Assembly (NCBI RefSeq): GCF_040214835.1
Contig: NZ_CP157874.1
Location: 2,794,001-2,858,000, forward strand
From: Pseudomonas asiatica
GTDB lineage: Bacteria > Pseudomonadota > Gammaproteobacteria > Pseudomonadales > Pseudomonadaceae
Length of the DNA: 64,000 bases
Reading direction: 5' to 3'
Shown one piece after another: positions 52,184 to 61,191 of this stretch. The notes under the pieces are model-generated. The model did not search any database and was not told the origin of the DNA. It worked only from the letters and a program-made list of their open reading frames with translations. Positions within the stretch are counted from its first letter, which is position 1. Every line of letters begins with the position of its first letter. The translations under genes were made by a program, and so were the position numbers.

Positions 52184-52687
52184 ATGATCAAGACCGGCGA
52201 TACACTGCCCGACGTAACGCTTTACCAGTACAGCAACGGCGAGGGCGGTTGTGCGATCGGCCCGAACGCGTTTTCCCTGCACGAGCGCTGCAAGCAGAAA
52301 AAAGTGGTGATCTTCGGCTTGCCTGGTGCCTTCACGCCAACCTGTTCGGAACGGCATGTTCCGGGTTACGTGGCTGCGGCCCAGGATCTGTTCGCTACCG
52401 GGGTTGCCGAAATTCTCTGTGTTTCGGTCAATGATGCATTCGTCATGAATACCTGGGGCGCGAGCCTGCAGGTGGGCGAGGCGGTCAGGATGATTGGCGA
52501 TGGCAACGGTGAGTTCAGCGAGGCGCTGGGCCTGATTCAGGACCTCTCGGCACGCGGCATGGGCCGGCGTTCGCAACGCTATGCCATGTTGGTCGACAAC
52601 CTGGTGGTCCGGCACATCGCGGTCGAAGCACCCGGCAAGTTCGAGTGCAGCGACGCCGCGAGCATGTTGGCTGTTTGTAAGCCCTGA
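52184..52687 (+). CDS. peroxiredoxin, Prx5 type
   Basis: 167 residues. The peroxidatic cysteine is in GLPGAFTPTCSERHVPGYVA (about residue 48), the hallmark of Prx5-type peroxiredoxins; SVNDAFVMNTWG and the GNGEFSEALGL loop follow. Reduces hydrogen peroxide and organic peroxides with thiol donors. ATG 52184 has GGGAG upstream; the longer frame (from 52136) lacks a site. Downstream is a REP cluster; the upstream kinase gene may be cotranscribed. Confidence 0.93.
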   Translation: MIKTGDTLPDVTLYQYSNGEGGCAIGPNAFSLHERCKQKKVVIFGLPGAFTPTCSERHVPGYVAAAQDLFATGVAEILCVSVNDAFVMNTWGASLQVGEAVRMIGDGNGEFSEALGLIQDLSARGMGRRSQRYAMLVDNLVVRHIAVEAPGKFECSDAASMLAVCKP

Positions 52688-52773
52688 AGGCATACACAGG
52701 TCCTGTGGGAGATTGCCCAGCCCTTTGGGCCGCGCTGTCGCACAGATAACGGAGTTCGCAAGCGATCCTCGTA

Positions 52774-52863
52774 CCCTGTGGGAGCGGCTTTAGCCGCGAA
52801 GAATCCAACGCGGTGCATGGCACCGGCTGCGCCGGTGTTCGCGGCTAAAGCCGCTCCCACAGG
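52774..52863. repeat. REP pair, GGGAGCGGCTTTAGCCGCGAA variant (plus a degenerate arm)
   Basis: CCCTGTGGGAGCGGCTTTAG to CCGCGAAG, CACCGGCTGCGCCGGTG, then TTCGCGGCTAAAGCCGCTCC to CACAGG. Nearly identical, in inverse order, to the pair at 31259. A lone CCTGTGGGAGATTGCC arm lies at 52702. Confidence 0.93.
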
Positions 52864-52921
52864 GTCCCTGCTAATTCAATGAGTTATGTGCAGTTCTATG
52901 GGAGCGCATGCGGTGTAACGG

Positions 52922-53752
52922 CTACGCGGCAAAGTCGGTAGAGAGCGACAGGTCCCGCCACTGGGCCAGTTCTTGCTCGACCGCGCTGTTCTTGGCCTCG
53001 ATGCGCGCGACGGCGTCGCTGCCCAGCGCCAGGCGCAGTGGCGGGTTCGCTGCATTGGCCAGGACCAGCAGGGCTTCGGCCAGCTTCGCCGGGTTGCCGG
53101 GCTGGGCATGGTTGGCTGCCTCGGCGTAGTGGCGCATGACGCCGACGGTGGCTGCGTAGTCAGGCAGCTCCAGCGCCGTCTTCACCAGCGATTGGTCATC
53201 CAGGAAGTCGGTACGGAAGAAGCCCGGCTCGACCACGGTTACCTTGATCCCCAAGGGGGCCAGCTCCTGATGCATCGCTTCGCTGATGCCTTCGACCGCG
53301 AACTTGGTCGAACCGTACACCCCCCAGCCCATGTAGGCCTGGTAGCCGCCGAGCGACGAGATGTTGATCACGTGGCCGCTGCGTTGGCGACGCATGTGGG
53401 GCAGTACGGCGCGGGTTACGTTGAGCAGCCCGAAAACGTTGGTGGCGAACAGCCGTTCGGTTTCGCTGGCGCTGGTTTCTTCTACCGCGCCGAGCACGCC
53501 AAAACCGGCATTGTTGACCAGCACGTCGATTTGCCCGAAATGCTTGATGCCAGCAGCGACCGCCGCATGGGCGTCCTCTTCGCGGGTCACATCCAGCCGC
53601 ACGGCCAGCAGGTTCGGGTGCTGGCCAAGGCGAGCCTCGATGTCTTCCGGGTTACGCGCCGTTGCGATGACGGCGTCACCCGCTGCCAGGGCCTGTTGGG
53701 CGATCAGGGTGCCGAAACCGCGGGAAGCGCCAGTAATGAGCCAGGTACGCAT
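52922..53752 (-). CDS. short-chain dehydrogenase/reductase
   Basis: 276 residues. Cofactor motif WLITGASRGFGTLIAQQALAAGD at 4-26, NNAGFGVLGAVEE (about 82), catalytic Ser in INISSLGGYQ (about 133) and YGSTKFAVEGISEAM (about 147). Members of this branch act on small carbonyls or sugars; the exact substrate is unknown. ATG 53752 gives the standard start; the frame continues upstream only as antisense to the LysR gene. Divergent from that LysR gene (127 bases), which probably regulates it. Confidence 0.92.
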   Translation of the reverse strand: MRTWLITGASRGFGTLIAQQALAAGDAVIATARNPEDIEARLGQHPNLLAVRLDVTREEDAHAAVAAGIKHFGQIDVLVNNAGFGVLGAVEETSASETERLFATNVFGLLNVTRAVLPHMRRQRSGHVINISSLGGYQAYMGWGVYGSTKFAVEGISEAMHQELAPLGIKVTVVEPGFFRTDFLDDQSLVKTALELPDYAATVGVMRHYAEAANHAQPGNPAKLAEALLVLANAANPPLRLALGSDAVARIEAKNSAVEQELAQWRDLSLSTDFAA

Positions 53753-53879
53753 GTCAACTCCTCCTGTATCCGACCCTGCACCATGCGGGCCTTCTCGATG
53801 AGTTGAGCGAACTTTAAAATCTTCGGATTGATGTGATAATCCCATGAATATTACATAGGCCTTTGAGTAGCTTTCAGCA

Positions 53880-54770
53880 ATGAAGCCAACCAGCACCGCC
53901 GATCTGTCCCTGTTCCTGTGTATTGCCCGCCACCTGAACTTCAGCCGCGCGGCGGTCGAGCTGGGCCTTACGCCCTCGGCCCTCAGCCATGCGCTGCGGG
54001 CCCTGGAAACCCGTCTTGATGTTCGCCTGTTCAACCGCACCACGCGCAGTGTGGCGCTTACCGAGGCCGGGGAGCGTCTATACCAGAGGCTGCAACCGGC
54101 CTTTCGGGACATCGCCGACGCGCTGGAGGACCTCAACAACTTCCGCGACAAACCGTCAGGCAACCTGCGCATCACCGCCGGGCGCGCCGCAGTAGAGCTC
54201 GCGCTACTGCCACTGGCCAATCGCTTTCTGCTGGCGTATCCGGATATACGCCTGGAAATCGTCAGTGACGATGCGCTGGTGGACATGGTGGGCACCGGCT
54301 TTGACGCCGGCGTGCGCCTGGGGGAGCGACTCCAGGCGGACATGGTTTCGCTGCCCATCGGCCCTTACCTTCGTTCGGTGGTGGTAGCGGCGCCCGCGTT
54401 CTTCGATCGATATCCTGTTCCACAGCACCCGCAAGACTTGAAGCAGCTACCTTGCATCGGGCACCGCTTCCCAGGTGGCGCACTTTATCGATGGGAATTC
54501 GAGCGCGGGGGCGTGCAACTGGAGGTCGATGTCCAGGGGCCCTTGGTATTGGGTGACGTCAGCCTGATGCTGGCGCCTGCCTTGCAAGGGCTCGGCCTGG
54601 CCTATGTGTTCGAAGACATGGCCAAGGAGCACCTGGAGCGTGGCCATCTGCAGCAGGTGCTGGGGGACTGGTGTCACTACTACCCGGGGCTGTATCTGTA
54701 CTACCCGAGCCGCCGCCAGGTGCCTGCGGCGTTGCGGGCCTTTATCGAGTTCGTACGGGAGCAGCGCTAG
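53880..54770 (+). CDS. LysR-family regulator, divergent from SDR gene
   Basis: 296 residues: winged helix at 1-62 (LSLFLCIARHLNFSRAAVELGLTPSALSHALRALETRLDVRLFNRTTRSVALTEAG) and a sensor domain with VSDDALVDMVGTGFDAGVRLGE. Matches the LysR group that controls nearby reductases. ATG 53880 is the natural start. The divergent dehydrogenase is its likely target. Confidence 0.92.
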   Translation: MKPTSTADLSLFLCIARHLNFSRAAVELGLTPSALSHALRALETRLDVRLFNRTTRSVALTEAGERLYQRLQPAFRDIADALEDLNNFRDKPSGNLRITAGRAAVELALLPLANRFLLAYPDIRLEIVSDDALVDMVGTGFDAGVRLGERLQADMVSLPIGPYLRSVVVAAPAFFDRYPVPQHPQDLKQLPCIGHRFPGGALYRWEFERGGVQLEVDVQGPLVLGDVSLMLAPALQGLGLAYVFEDMAKEHLERGHLQQVLGDWCHYYPGLYLYYPSRRQVPAALRAFIEFVREQR

Positions 54771-54870
54771 CGTGAGCGTGGCTTCTGGAGGCAGGTAAGG
54801 AAGGGCTAAACTGGCGCCAGTTCCAGACGTTCGCTTTGCCGTCGCTGCCCGCATACCTCGGAGGTAACTC

Positions 54871-55329
54871 ATGGCTTCTGCACCTGAAAGGCTCTTTTTC
54901 GAGGACTTGCAAGTAGGTGAGTCCTTCATGAGCGGCTCGTATGAAATGACCCAGGAACGGATCCTGAGCTTCGCCTCGGAGTTCGACCCCCAGCCATTCC
55001 ATACGGACCCCGATGCTGCCCAAAAAACCTTTTTTGCTGGGCTGGCTGCTAGCGGCTGGCATACATCCGCAGTCACGATGCGGTTATTGGTAGAGAGTGT
55101 TCCTGTGGCCGGAGGGCTCATCGGGGCCGGCAGCGAAATCACCTGGCCAAGGGCCGTGCGACCAGGTGACCTGCTGCGAGTGACCACAACCATAAGGGAG
55201 CTTGCCGCGTCGAAGTCTAAGCCTGACCGGGGCTTCGCTGTCCTTGAAAGCACCACGCTCAATCAGGACGATGCCGTATGCCAAACCACTGTTTCAAAGG
55301 TATTGGTGTTTCGCCGGGCAGATGTGTAA
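54871..55329 (+). CDS. MaoC-like hot-dog dehydratase
   Basis: 152 residues, single hot-dog fold. The R-hydratase-type motif appears as FASEFDPQPFHTDPDAA (Asp and His, about 31-47), followed by ASGWHTSAVTMRLL. MaoC domains hydrate enoyl-CoA esters in fatty-acid or polyhydroxyalkanoate metabolism. GGAGG lies before ATG 54871. Isolated gene, convergent with the TPP enzyme and tail to tail with it (21 bases apart). Confidence 0.9.
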   Translation: MASAPERLFFEDLQVGESFMSGSYEMTQERILSFASEFDPQPFHTDPDAAQKTFFAGLAASGWHTSAVTMRLLVESVPVAGGLIGAGSEITWPRAVRPGDLLRVTTTIRELAASKSKPDRGFAVLESTTLNQDDAVCQTTVSKVLVFRRADV

Positions 55330-55350
55330 GGCCCCGCTGCCGCGCACATC

Positions 55351-57138
55351 TCATCTCTTGCCCGGTAATACCGAACCGAGAACTTGCCTGGCCGTCTGCA
55401 CGATGACCCCAGCCTGGTCCGGGTCGCCCTTGAGCAGGCTGCTGGCGAACTTCTTCGCCTGTTCAAGCTTGATGTGCGGCGGCAAGGGAGGTACGTCCGG
55501 ATCGGTCTTGAACTCGATCAACACCGGTCGGTCAGCCGCCAGGGCTCGCTCCCAGGCGTCGGCAATGTCTTCTTCGCGTTCCACATAGATGCCTTGCAAA
55601 CCGATGGAGATGGCGAACAGATGGTAGGGCACATCAGGAATCGTCTGTGAGGCCTCGAACTTGGGGTCGCCCTCCATTACCCGTTGCTCCCAGGTCACCT
55701 GGTTGAGGTCTTCGTTGTTGAACACCGCGCAGATCCACTGGGGGTTTTCCCACAGGCGCCAGTACTTGGCGACGGTGATCAGCTCGGCCAGGTTGTTCAT
55801 CTGCATCGCCCCGTCACCCACCAATGCCACCACGCTGCGCCGCGGATGGGCGAACTTGGCGGCGATGGCATAGGGTACCGCCGCACCCATGCTGGCCAGG
55901 CCACCGGACAACGAACACTGCATGCCCTGGCGTATCTGCAGGTCGCGGGCAAACCAGTTGGCGCAGGACCCGGAGTCGCTGGTGACGATGGCGTGGTCGG
56001 GCAGGCGAGGGGAGAGTTCGTGCACCACGCGCTGGGGGTTGATCGGGTCGGCCTTGACCAAGGCGCGTTTCTGCAGGGTCTTGTCCCAGTCTGCGCGCCA
56101 GCCTTCGACCTTGTCGCGCCAACGGCGCTCGGTCTTGTGTTCGAGCAATGGCAGCAGTGCCCGCAGCGTTTCGCTGGCGTCGCCGACCAGGTTGACCTCC
56201 ATGGGGTAGCGCAGGCTGAGCATGTCTGGCTGCAAATCGATCTGCACGCCACGGGCCTGGCCTTCCTCAGGCAGGAACTCGGCGTAGGGGAAGCCGGAAC
56301 CGATCATCATCAAGGTGTCGCATTCGCTCATCAACCGATAACTCGGTTCGGTACCTAGCAGCCCGATGGCGCCGGTGACCCAGGGCAGGTCGTCTGGCAC
56401 TACGGCCTTGCCCAGCAGCGCCTTGGCCACACCTGCACCAAGCGTTTCGGCTACCGCTATCACCTGTTCGGTGGCTTGCAGTGCACCGGCACCGACCAGG
56501 ATCGCCACTTTTCGCCCAGCGTTGAGTACCTCGGCGGCACGTTGCAGGTCCTGCTCGAAAGGCACCACCCTGGGCCTGCTGTAGCCGATGCCGGAATGCA
56601 CCGTGCCATGGGCTTTCGGTGGTTCGTGGTAGGGCAGGTCCTGCAGGTCGTTGGGCAGGATGATGGCGGTGACCCGGCGTTCGCCGACGGCGGTACGTAC
56701 AGCGCGATCGAGCAAGTGGCGCACCTGTTCCGGGGTCGAAGCCTGCTGGACGAAGGCACCTGCGACGTCCTTGAACATCGACAGCAGGTCCAGCTCCTGC
56801 TGGTAATGCCCGCCAAGCGCTGCTCGCGCCTGCTGACCGACGATGGCCAGCACCGGCTGGTGATCCATGCGCGCGTCATACAGGCCGGTAAGCAGATGTG
56901 AAGCGCCGGGGCCGGAGGTGGCAATGCACACGCCCAATTCGCCGGTGAACTTGGCATGGGCGCTGGCCATGAAGGCCGCCATTTCCTCGTGGCGTGCCTG
57001 GATGAACTGGATCTTGCCCTCGGCCCGGCTCAACGCCCCGAATACCCCGTTGATGCCGTCGCCGGGGTAACCGAAGATGCGCCGCACCCCCCATTGATAC
57101 AAGCGCTCCACCAGAAAGTCGCCTACCGTGCTGGTCAT
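55351..57138 (-). CDS. pyruvate-oxidase-like ThDP enzyme
   Basis: 595 residues. PYR domain with Glu in ARHEEMAAFMASAHAKFTG (about 50), central domain, and PP domain with VGDGAMQMNNLAELITVAKYW (about 440-460). Related to PoxB, which decarboxylates pyruvate to acetate and CO2, but this branch (also called thiamine-pyrophosphate-requiring protein) is slightly longer and common near stress genes in Pseudomonas. I do not see a clear C-terminal membrane-binding helix, so quinone-linked oxidation is uncertain. It heads the accessory island at the right of the window and is divergent from the YjlB remnant. Confidence 0.88.
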   Translation of the reverse strand: MTSTVGDFLVERLYQWGVRRIFGYPGDGINGVFGALSRAEGKIQFIQARHEEMAAFMASAHAKFTGELGVCIATSGPGASHLLTGLYDARMDHQPVLAIVGQQARAALGGHYQQELDLLSMFKDVAGAFVQQASTPEQVRHLLDRAVRTAVGERRVTAIILPNDLQDLPYHEPPKAHGTVHSGIGYSRPRVVPFEQDLQRAAEVLNAGRKVAILVGAGALQATEQVIAVAETLGAGVAKALLGKAVVPDDLPWVTGAIGLLGTEPSYRLMSECDTLMMIGSGFPYAEFLPEEGQARGVQIDLQPDMLSLRYPMEVNLVGDASETLRALLPLLEHKTERRWRDKVEGWRADWDKTLQKRALVKADPINPQRVVHELSPRLPDHAIVTSDSGSCANWFARDLQIRQGMQCSLSGGLASMGAAVPYAIAAKFAHPRRSVVALVGDGAMQMNNLAELITVAKYWRLWENPQWICAVFNNEDLNQVTWEQRVMEGDPKFEASQTIPDVPYHLFAISIGLQGIYVEREEDIADAWERALAADRPVLIEFKTDPDVPPLPPHIKLEQAKKFASSLLKGDPDQAGVIVQTARQVLGSVLPGKR

Positions 57139-57277
57139 TGTCTTCTCCCGTCCTGTGACCGATAGGGGTCTGGACTTGGCTCGGATCGGGAAAGTTTCAA
57201 GCGTGTGCGCACTGGTCTACCGACTGGAACCTTGCATGAGCCATCGGGTTCGCAAGTGAACCTACAACAGGATCAGG

Positions 57278-57546
57278 ATGCTCGACATGAATGCGACAGA
57301 CACTGCGGGTGCCACCGTGCAGACCTTGTATTTCAAGGACGACGGTGCAACGCCGAACAGCCGTTTCCCGGTATTGCTGTACCGCTTGCAACTCAACCCG
57401 TCGCAAGACTGCGCCAGTGCCTTCGAGGCGCTGTTCAAGAAAGCGCAGCGCACCAGCAGGCGCTGGCGCGAATCGCTTCCGTGCCCGACCCCGCACAAGA
57501 CCCGTTCAACGGCACGCGTGGCGCCCTGATGACGGCCTGGCGCTGA
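57278..57546 (+). pseudogene. YjlB-like cupin gene remnant (internal deletion, frame change)
   Basis: Frame 2 from ATG 57278 gives TLYFKDDGATPNSRFPVLLYR and PSQDCASAFEALFKK, the typical N-terminus of YjlB-type cupins. After about residue 55 the match stops; in frame 1 the sequence ALARIASVPDPAQDPFNGTRGALMTAWR, ending at TGA 57546, looks like the C-terminal tail of the same family. The central cupin barrel, including metal ligands, is missing (about 100 residues) and the reading frame has shifted. Divergent from the TPP enzyme. Confidence 0.75.
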
Positions 57547-57646
57547 GTTTCTGAGCCGGTCGTCGTCGCTGCTGAACGGCTGCACTCAAGCCAGGATCAA
57601 TCGAGCTGAGTCGCCCGATTTCACTCAGCCAGCAGGAGTTACAGCG

Positions 57647-57865
57647 ATGGCCAAGTACCTGTACCTGATCAGCTACATCCTCGACAACCAACCCGGCACC
57701 TGCGAGTTGCGCAGCGACCAGGAGGACCTGAGCCGCGAAGCGGCGCGCGATTACCTGCAAGGCATGCACCGCAACGAAGCGTCATCTTTCACTGACGTGC
57801 AGGTGCAGCGTCTGGAGCACGACCATGAGCCAGGCACTTCGCCGGGGCATTATCAGCAGCCATGA
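57647..57865 (+). CDS. small hypothetical protein (72 residues)
   Basis: No family recognised with confidence. MAKYLYLISYILDNQPGTC begins a beta-rich small protein without signal peptide or membrane helix; the C-terminus is polar. AGGAG precedes ATG 57647 by about eight bases. It precedes the 98-residue gene by 18 bases and the DUF72 gene, all rightward, so they form a likely operon. Confidence 0.65.
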   Translation: MAKYLYLISYILDNQPGTCELRSDQEDLSREAARDYLQGMHRNEASSFTDVQVQRLEHDHEPGTSPGHYQQP

Positions 57866-57883
57866 AAAGGTGAGGGCTGGCAG

Positions 57884-58180
57884 ATGAAACGAAGAGGTGA
57901 AACCTACAGACGGTGGTGCGACCCGATCCTGCACCATCAAACCCATGAGGAAACGCTCGGCACCGGCACCTGCCTGGAAGTGCAGACGCGCTTGTCACGC
58001 ACAGGCGCCACGCAGTTGTTCATCGGTGTCTATCGCACCGACGGTTCCGTGCTGTGCGAACGGATCTACGACCAGCGCGCAGGGGAAACCATGAGGCGGG
58101 CGCTGCTGTGGGGTGTGGGGTATGCCCGGCGCGTCGCGGCTGAGGGCGAGGCGTTGCGTGGCGAACCAGCAGGTAGTTGA
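57884..58180 (+). CDS. small hypothetical protein (98 residues)
   Basis: Basic N-terminus (MKRRGETYRRWCDP), then a beta-strand region (TCLEVQTRLSRTGATQLFIGVYRTDGSVLCERIYD) and a helix (TMRRALLWGVGYARRVAAEGEAL). No named family recognised. Its stop TGA is immediately followed by the DUF72 ATG, so the two are coupled. Confidence 0.65.
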   Translation: MKRRGETYRRWCDPILHHQTHEETLGTGTCLEVQTRLSRTGATQLFIGVYRTDGSVLCERIYDQRAGETMRRALLWGVGYARRVAAEGEALRGEPAGS

Positions 58181-58894
58181 ATGATTTATCTGGGTTGCGC
58201 TGGCTGGAGCCTGCCGAGCCGTTACGCCGAGGCATTTGCGCAGCCCGGCAGCCACCTGCAACGCTACGCCAGCCGCTTCAATGCGGTGGAAATCAACAGT
58301 TCCTTCTACCGACCCCATCGCCCCGAAACCTACGCCCGTTGGGCTGCGTCCGTGCCTGAGCATTTCCGCTTTGCGGTGAAGGTGCCCAAGGCCATCAGCC
58401 ATGAGCAGCGGCTCTGCGGGTGTGAGGACGCGCTGGACAGGTTTCTTGCTCAATGCGGGCAGTTGGGCGACCGCCTGGGTTGCCTGCTGGTACAACTGCC
58501 GCCATCGCTTGGCCATGACCCCGAGCATGCGCGACGTTTCTTCGAAAGCCTGCGGCAACGGTATGACGGGCCGGTAGCGCTGGAGCCCAGGCACGCCAGC
58601 TGGCAATCGGCGCAGCCGATGCTGGTCGATTTGCGCATCGCCCAGGTTGCCGCAAGCCCGTCGCGTTTCGTTACCGATGCGCAACCGGGTGGTTGGCCAG
58701 GGCTGGTCTACTGGCGCCTGCATGGCGAACCGAAGATCTACCACAGCGAGTATCCCGACGAATATCTGCAGCGTCTGGCTGAACGCTTGCAGCACAGCCT
58801 TGCCGCCGGAGTGCCCACCTGGTGCATTTTCGACAACACCGCCTCCGGTGCTGCGATAGCCGATGCACTGGCTTTGGAGCGGCATTTGCGCTGA
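58181..58894 (+). CDS. DUF72 family TIM-barrel protein
   Basis: 237 residues. YLGCAGWSLPSRY at the start and FNAVEINSSFYRPHRPETYARWA (about 34-56) are the DUF72 signatures; LEPRHASWQS and YWRLHGEPKIYHSEYPD follow. DUF72 proteins are TIM barrels of unknown reaction, often near stress or DNA-repair genes. The start abuts the preceding stop. The family function is still unsettled, so none is assigned. Confidence 0.9.
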   Translation: MIYLGCAGWSLPSRYAEAFAQPGSHLQRYASRFNAVEINSSFYRPHRPETYARWAASVPEHFRFAVKVPKAISHEQRLCGCEDALDRFLAQCGQLGDRLGCLLVQLPPSLGHDPEHARRFFESLRQRYDGPVALEPRHASWQSAQPMLVDLRIAQVAASPSRFVTDAQPGGWPGLVYWRLHGEPKIYHSEYPDEYLQRLAERLQHSLAAGVPTWCIFDNTASGAAIADALALERHLR

Positions 58895-59006
58895 GGACGT
58901 GATGGAAACATGGCGATGGAAAAGAGCGATGACCAACCAGTCAAAATTAATGAATCTTTTTACACGTTGCTCGCTCCATTAGTCTGAATTGGTGAAGGAG
59001 AGTGCA

Positions 59007-59303
59007 ATGGCTGGACAGCAGTTGTATGTGATCGAGTACGAGCTTCATGGGGAATTTCGCACCTTCATCATCCGGCTCGAGCGTATGGACAACGCCGAAG
59101 CCTGGCACTGGGCAAGTTGCGATGCCGGCGTGGGTATCATCCCGCGGTTCGGCCAGCACAAGATCAAGAAGGTCAGCCGGCCGATGGCTGAGCGCTACGG
59201 CATCAACAATGTGCGCTGGCGGGTATCGGGCGACGGGCCGGAGTTCGTCGCACCGACCATTGATGTAAAGAAATTCTCCAATAGCGGTACCGGCGGTACC
59301 TGA
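59007..59303 (+). CDS. small Pseudomonas protein, DUF6555-like
   Basis: 98 residues: LYVIEYELHGEFRTFIIRLERMDNAEAWHWASCDAGVGIIPRFG. This is a widespread small family of pseudomonads, recalled as DUF6555, with no known role. GAAGGAG precedes ATG 59007 by eight bases, a strong ribosome site. It lies between the DUF72 gene and the membrane gene, same strand. Confidence 0.75.
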   Translation: MAGQQLYVIEYELHGEFRTFIIRLERMDNAEAWHWASCDAGVGIIPRFGQHKIKKVSRPMAERYGINNVRWRVSGDGPEFVAPTIDVKKFSNSGTGGT

Positions 59304-59410
59304 AGCTTGTTGTGACCAGGACCTGCCTGAAATCTTCAGGCAGGCCTTCACTCATGGGTTCGCTTCTCAAGTTTCGAGGCACCATCATTCTCACTTTCAG
59401 GAGCCAGTAC

Positions 59411-59935
59411 GTGCCGCGAATCATCACTCCAGGCACCCCTGAACACGAGATCAGCGAGCGGAACGCCCGCATGTTCGGTTCGCCAAAAGAGCGCCTTGAT
59501 TTCTACCGCCGTGAAATCCAGTACGAGACCAGCATCCTCGCCAACCGCACTGACGCCTATCTTGCCGCGCAGTCGTTTCTGGTGATCGCCTTCGTATCGT
59601 CGATGGGTAACCTCAATCAGAGCTGGGGCGAGATGTTCACGCTGGTGGTTCCGCCGTTTCTCGCATTGCTGGGCGTGTTGAGTTCACTCAATGCCTGGCC
59701 GGGCATTCGCGCGGCCTACAAGATCATCGAGCACTGGCAATTGAAACAGAGCCACCTTCTGCGCAGCGAGCCACTGATGGGTCTGGCATATGACGAATCG
59801 CCACTGTTCAGCGAGGCGGAAACCTCCCTGGCCGGGCACCGCAAGTCGTTGTTGTTTTCGCTGCGTACACCTTGGATATTCCTGGTCTTCTGGATGATTC
59901 TCGGTATTTACGCGGTATTCATCCAGCTGGCCTGA
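59411..59935 (+). CDS. predicted membrane protein, RipA/SLATT-like topology
   Basis: About 174 residues from GTG 59411, chosen because AGGAG lies seven bases upstream; an ATG at 59354 gives a longer form. Two helix pairs: AYLAAQSFLVIAFVSSMG with MFTLVVPPFLALLGVLSSL (about 52-100) and a C-terminal helix LRTPWIFLVFWMILGIYAVFI (about 152-172). The N-terminal part is a charged helix (RLDFYRREIQYETSILANRTDAY). The pattern resembles small pore-like membrane proteins (SLATT or RipA groups), but I cannot assign a function. Confidence 0.7.
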   Translation: MPRIITPGTPEHEISERNARMFGSPKERLDFYRREIQYETSILANRTDAYLAAQSFLVIAFVSSMGNLNQSWGEMFTLVVPPFLALLGVLSSLNAWPGIRAAYKIIEHWQLKQSHLLRSEPLMGLAYDESPLFSEAETSLAGHRKSLLFSLRTPWIFLVFWMILGIYAVFIQLA

Positions 59936-60175
59936 GCAGCGCGGCTGCCCCCGAGACAACGCGGTGCTCCAATCGTTGTCGACTTTGATTACCGCCACCT
60001 TCAAAGCCTTTGCTCCGGTACCAACAACCAGGTTTGATTGCGCCATTTTCTCTGGGCCTCCAAGCAAATGTCATAGATCACAAACGCTGAACTCCTGCCG
60101 CCTCACCTGCGTCCCTCGAATGAATGCCCCATTAAAGACGGCATCCACCCAACTATCCGCTTCGAGGGCGAAACG

Positions 60176-60763
60176 ATGGACAAGACCAATCAAAGCTCGA
60201 CCTCTCCACCCGGCAGCACCCAGGAACATGCCTTGATCGATGACGCCGGTGCGCTGCTTGGCGAGGCCAGGCACAAAGGCAGCGAGCAGTTCGAACACTA
60301 CCGCGATAACGCAGCCGATCAGCTTGATTCGCTCGAGGAAGGGGCGCGTTCGGCTGCTGCTGCGCTGCAAGGCAACGACAGTCTCGGACTGTCGCAGTAC
60401 TTGAACCAGGCAGCAGAGTGCGTGGGTGAGTTTGCCGAGCAGGTACGCCATGAAAGTGCCGAAAGCCTGCTGCAGCGTGGTGCTCAGTTGGCCAGGAGCA
60501 ACCCGGCGCTCTTCCTGGCCGGTAGCGTCGCCATCGGGTTTGCCGTGTCGCGTTTCATGCGAGCCAGCACCAGCCATGAGTCCACCACCCCTGCGTCGTC
60601 CGGTGATTGGGAACAGTCCCGCCCCGCGCAGTCAGTGCCTGATCGTGGTAGCGACGTATCTACCCGTGAACCTTTCACCCCCGTCGACCCAGTCGGCCCT
60701 GGTGCAGGCACGCCGGTCAGTGGCAGCCCGTTCGAGCGCGATCCACTCAAAGGAGGTGAATGA
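60176..60763 (+). CDS. stress-type protein with C-terminal membrane helix (YqjD/DUF883-like)
   Basis: 195 residues: charged helical N-terminus (EQFEHYRDNAADQLDSLEEGARSAAAALQ), a hydrophobic helix near 113-128 (NPALFLAGSVAIGFAVSRFM) and a Pro/Ser-rich tail. The layout resembles YqjD/ElaB proteins that tether to the inner membrane in stationary phase. Followed by the holin-type and DUF3618 genes with ATGA overlaps, so it is the first gene of a three-gene operon. Confidence 0.7.
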   Translation: MDKTNQSSTSPPGSTQEHALIDDAGALLGEARHKGSEQFEHYRDNAADQLDSLEEGARSAAAALQGNDSLGLSQYLNQAAECVGEFAEQVRHESAESLLQRGAQLARSNPALFLAGSVAIGFAVSRFMRASTSHESTTPASSGDWEQSRPAQSVPDRGSDVSTREPFTPVDPVGPGAGTPVSGSPFERDPLKGGE

Positions 60764-61191
60764 TGAACAAAGACCCCTTGCATACCACCCCAGGCCTGCA
60801 CACGGTGGAAGACGACGCCGTCGGTGTTGGCGGTTTGTTGCGCCAACTGATGCGGGAAGTACCGGACCTGTTCACCAAAGAGCTGGCCCTGGCCAAGGCA
60901 GAGCTGCAGCAGAACCTCGCCACCCTGAAGGCCGGCACGGCTGCGGTGGCGGCGGGAGCGATCGTTATGCTGGCGGGCTTCGTCATCCTGTTGCTGGCGG
61001 CAGTCTACGCCCTGGCGATGGTGGTCGAGCCTTGGCTGGCAGCCTTGATCGTGGGCGCGGTCACCTTGGTGATCGGGTTCATCATGTTGCAGTCGGGCAA
61101 GAAACAGTTCGAACCCACGCACCTGGCCCCTGACCGCACCTTGCATGCCATGCAGCAGGACAAGGACACGCTGAAGAGGAAACTGCCATGA
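60760..61191 (+). CDS. phage-holin-superfamily (YqjE-type) membrane protein
   Basis: 143 residues with two hydrophobic helices: GTAAVAAGAIVMLAGFVILLLAAVYALAMVV and WLAALIVGAVTLVIGFIMLQ. LLRQLMREVPDLFTKELALAKAELQQNL before the helices is the signature of the holin_X/YqjE family. AGGAGGTGA lies right before the ATG-ATG start; 4-base overlap with the previous stop. Despite the family name, the chromosomal role is envelope-associated and not lytic, as far as known. The next gene overlaps by 4 bases. Confidence 0.88.
   Translation: MMNKDPLHTTPGLHTVEDDAVGVGGLLRQLMREVPDLFTKELALAKAELQQNLATLKAGTAAVAAGAIVMLAGFVILLLAAVYALAMVVEPWLAALIVGAVTLVIGFIMLQSGKKQFEPTHLAPDRTLHAMQQDKDTLKRKLP

Noticed and set aside
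60090-60120. GAACTC-N17-TCCCT, a possible extracytoplasmic sigma (AlgU-like) promoter for the stress cassette
   Set aside because: The -35 and -10 both depart from GAACTT and TCTGA; too weak to list.
59964-60236. 90-codon plus-strand frame before the stress cassette
   Set aside because: Poor composition, no ribosome site, and it overlaps the true start at 60176; treated as promoter region.
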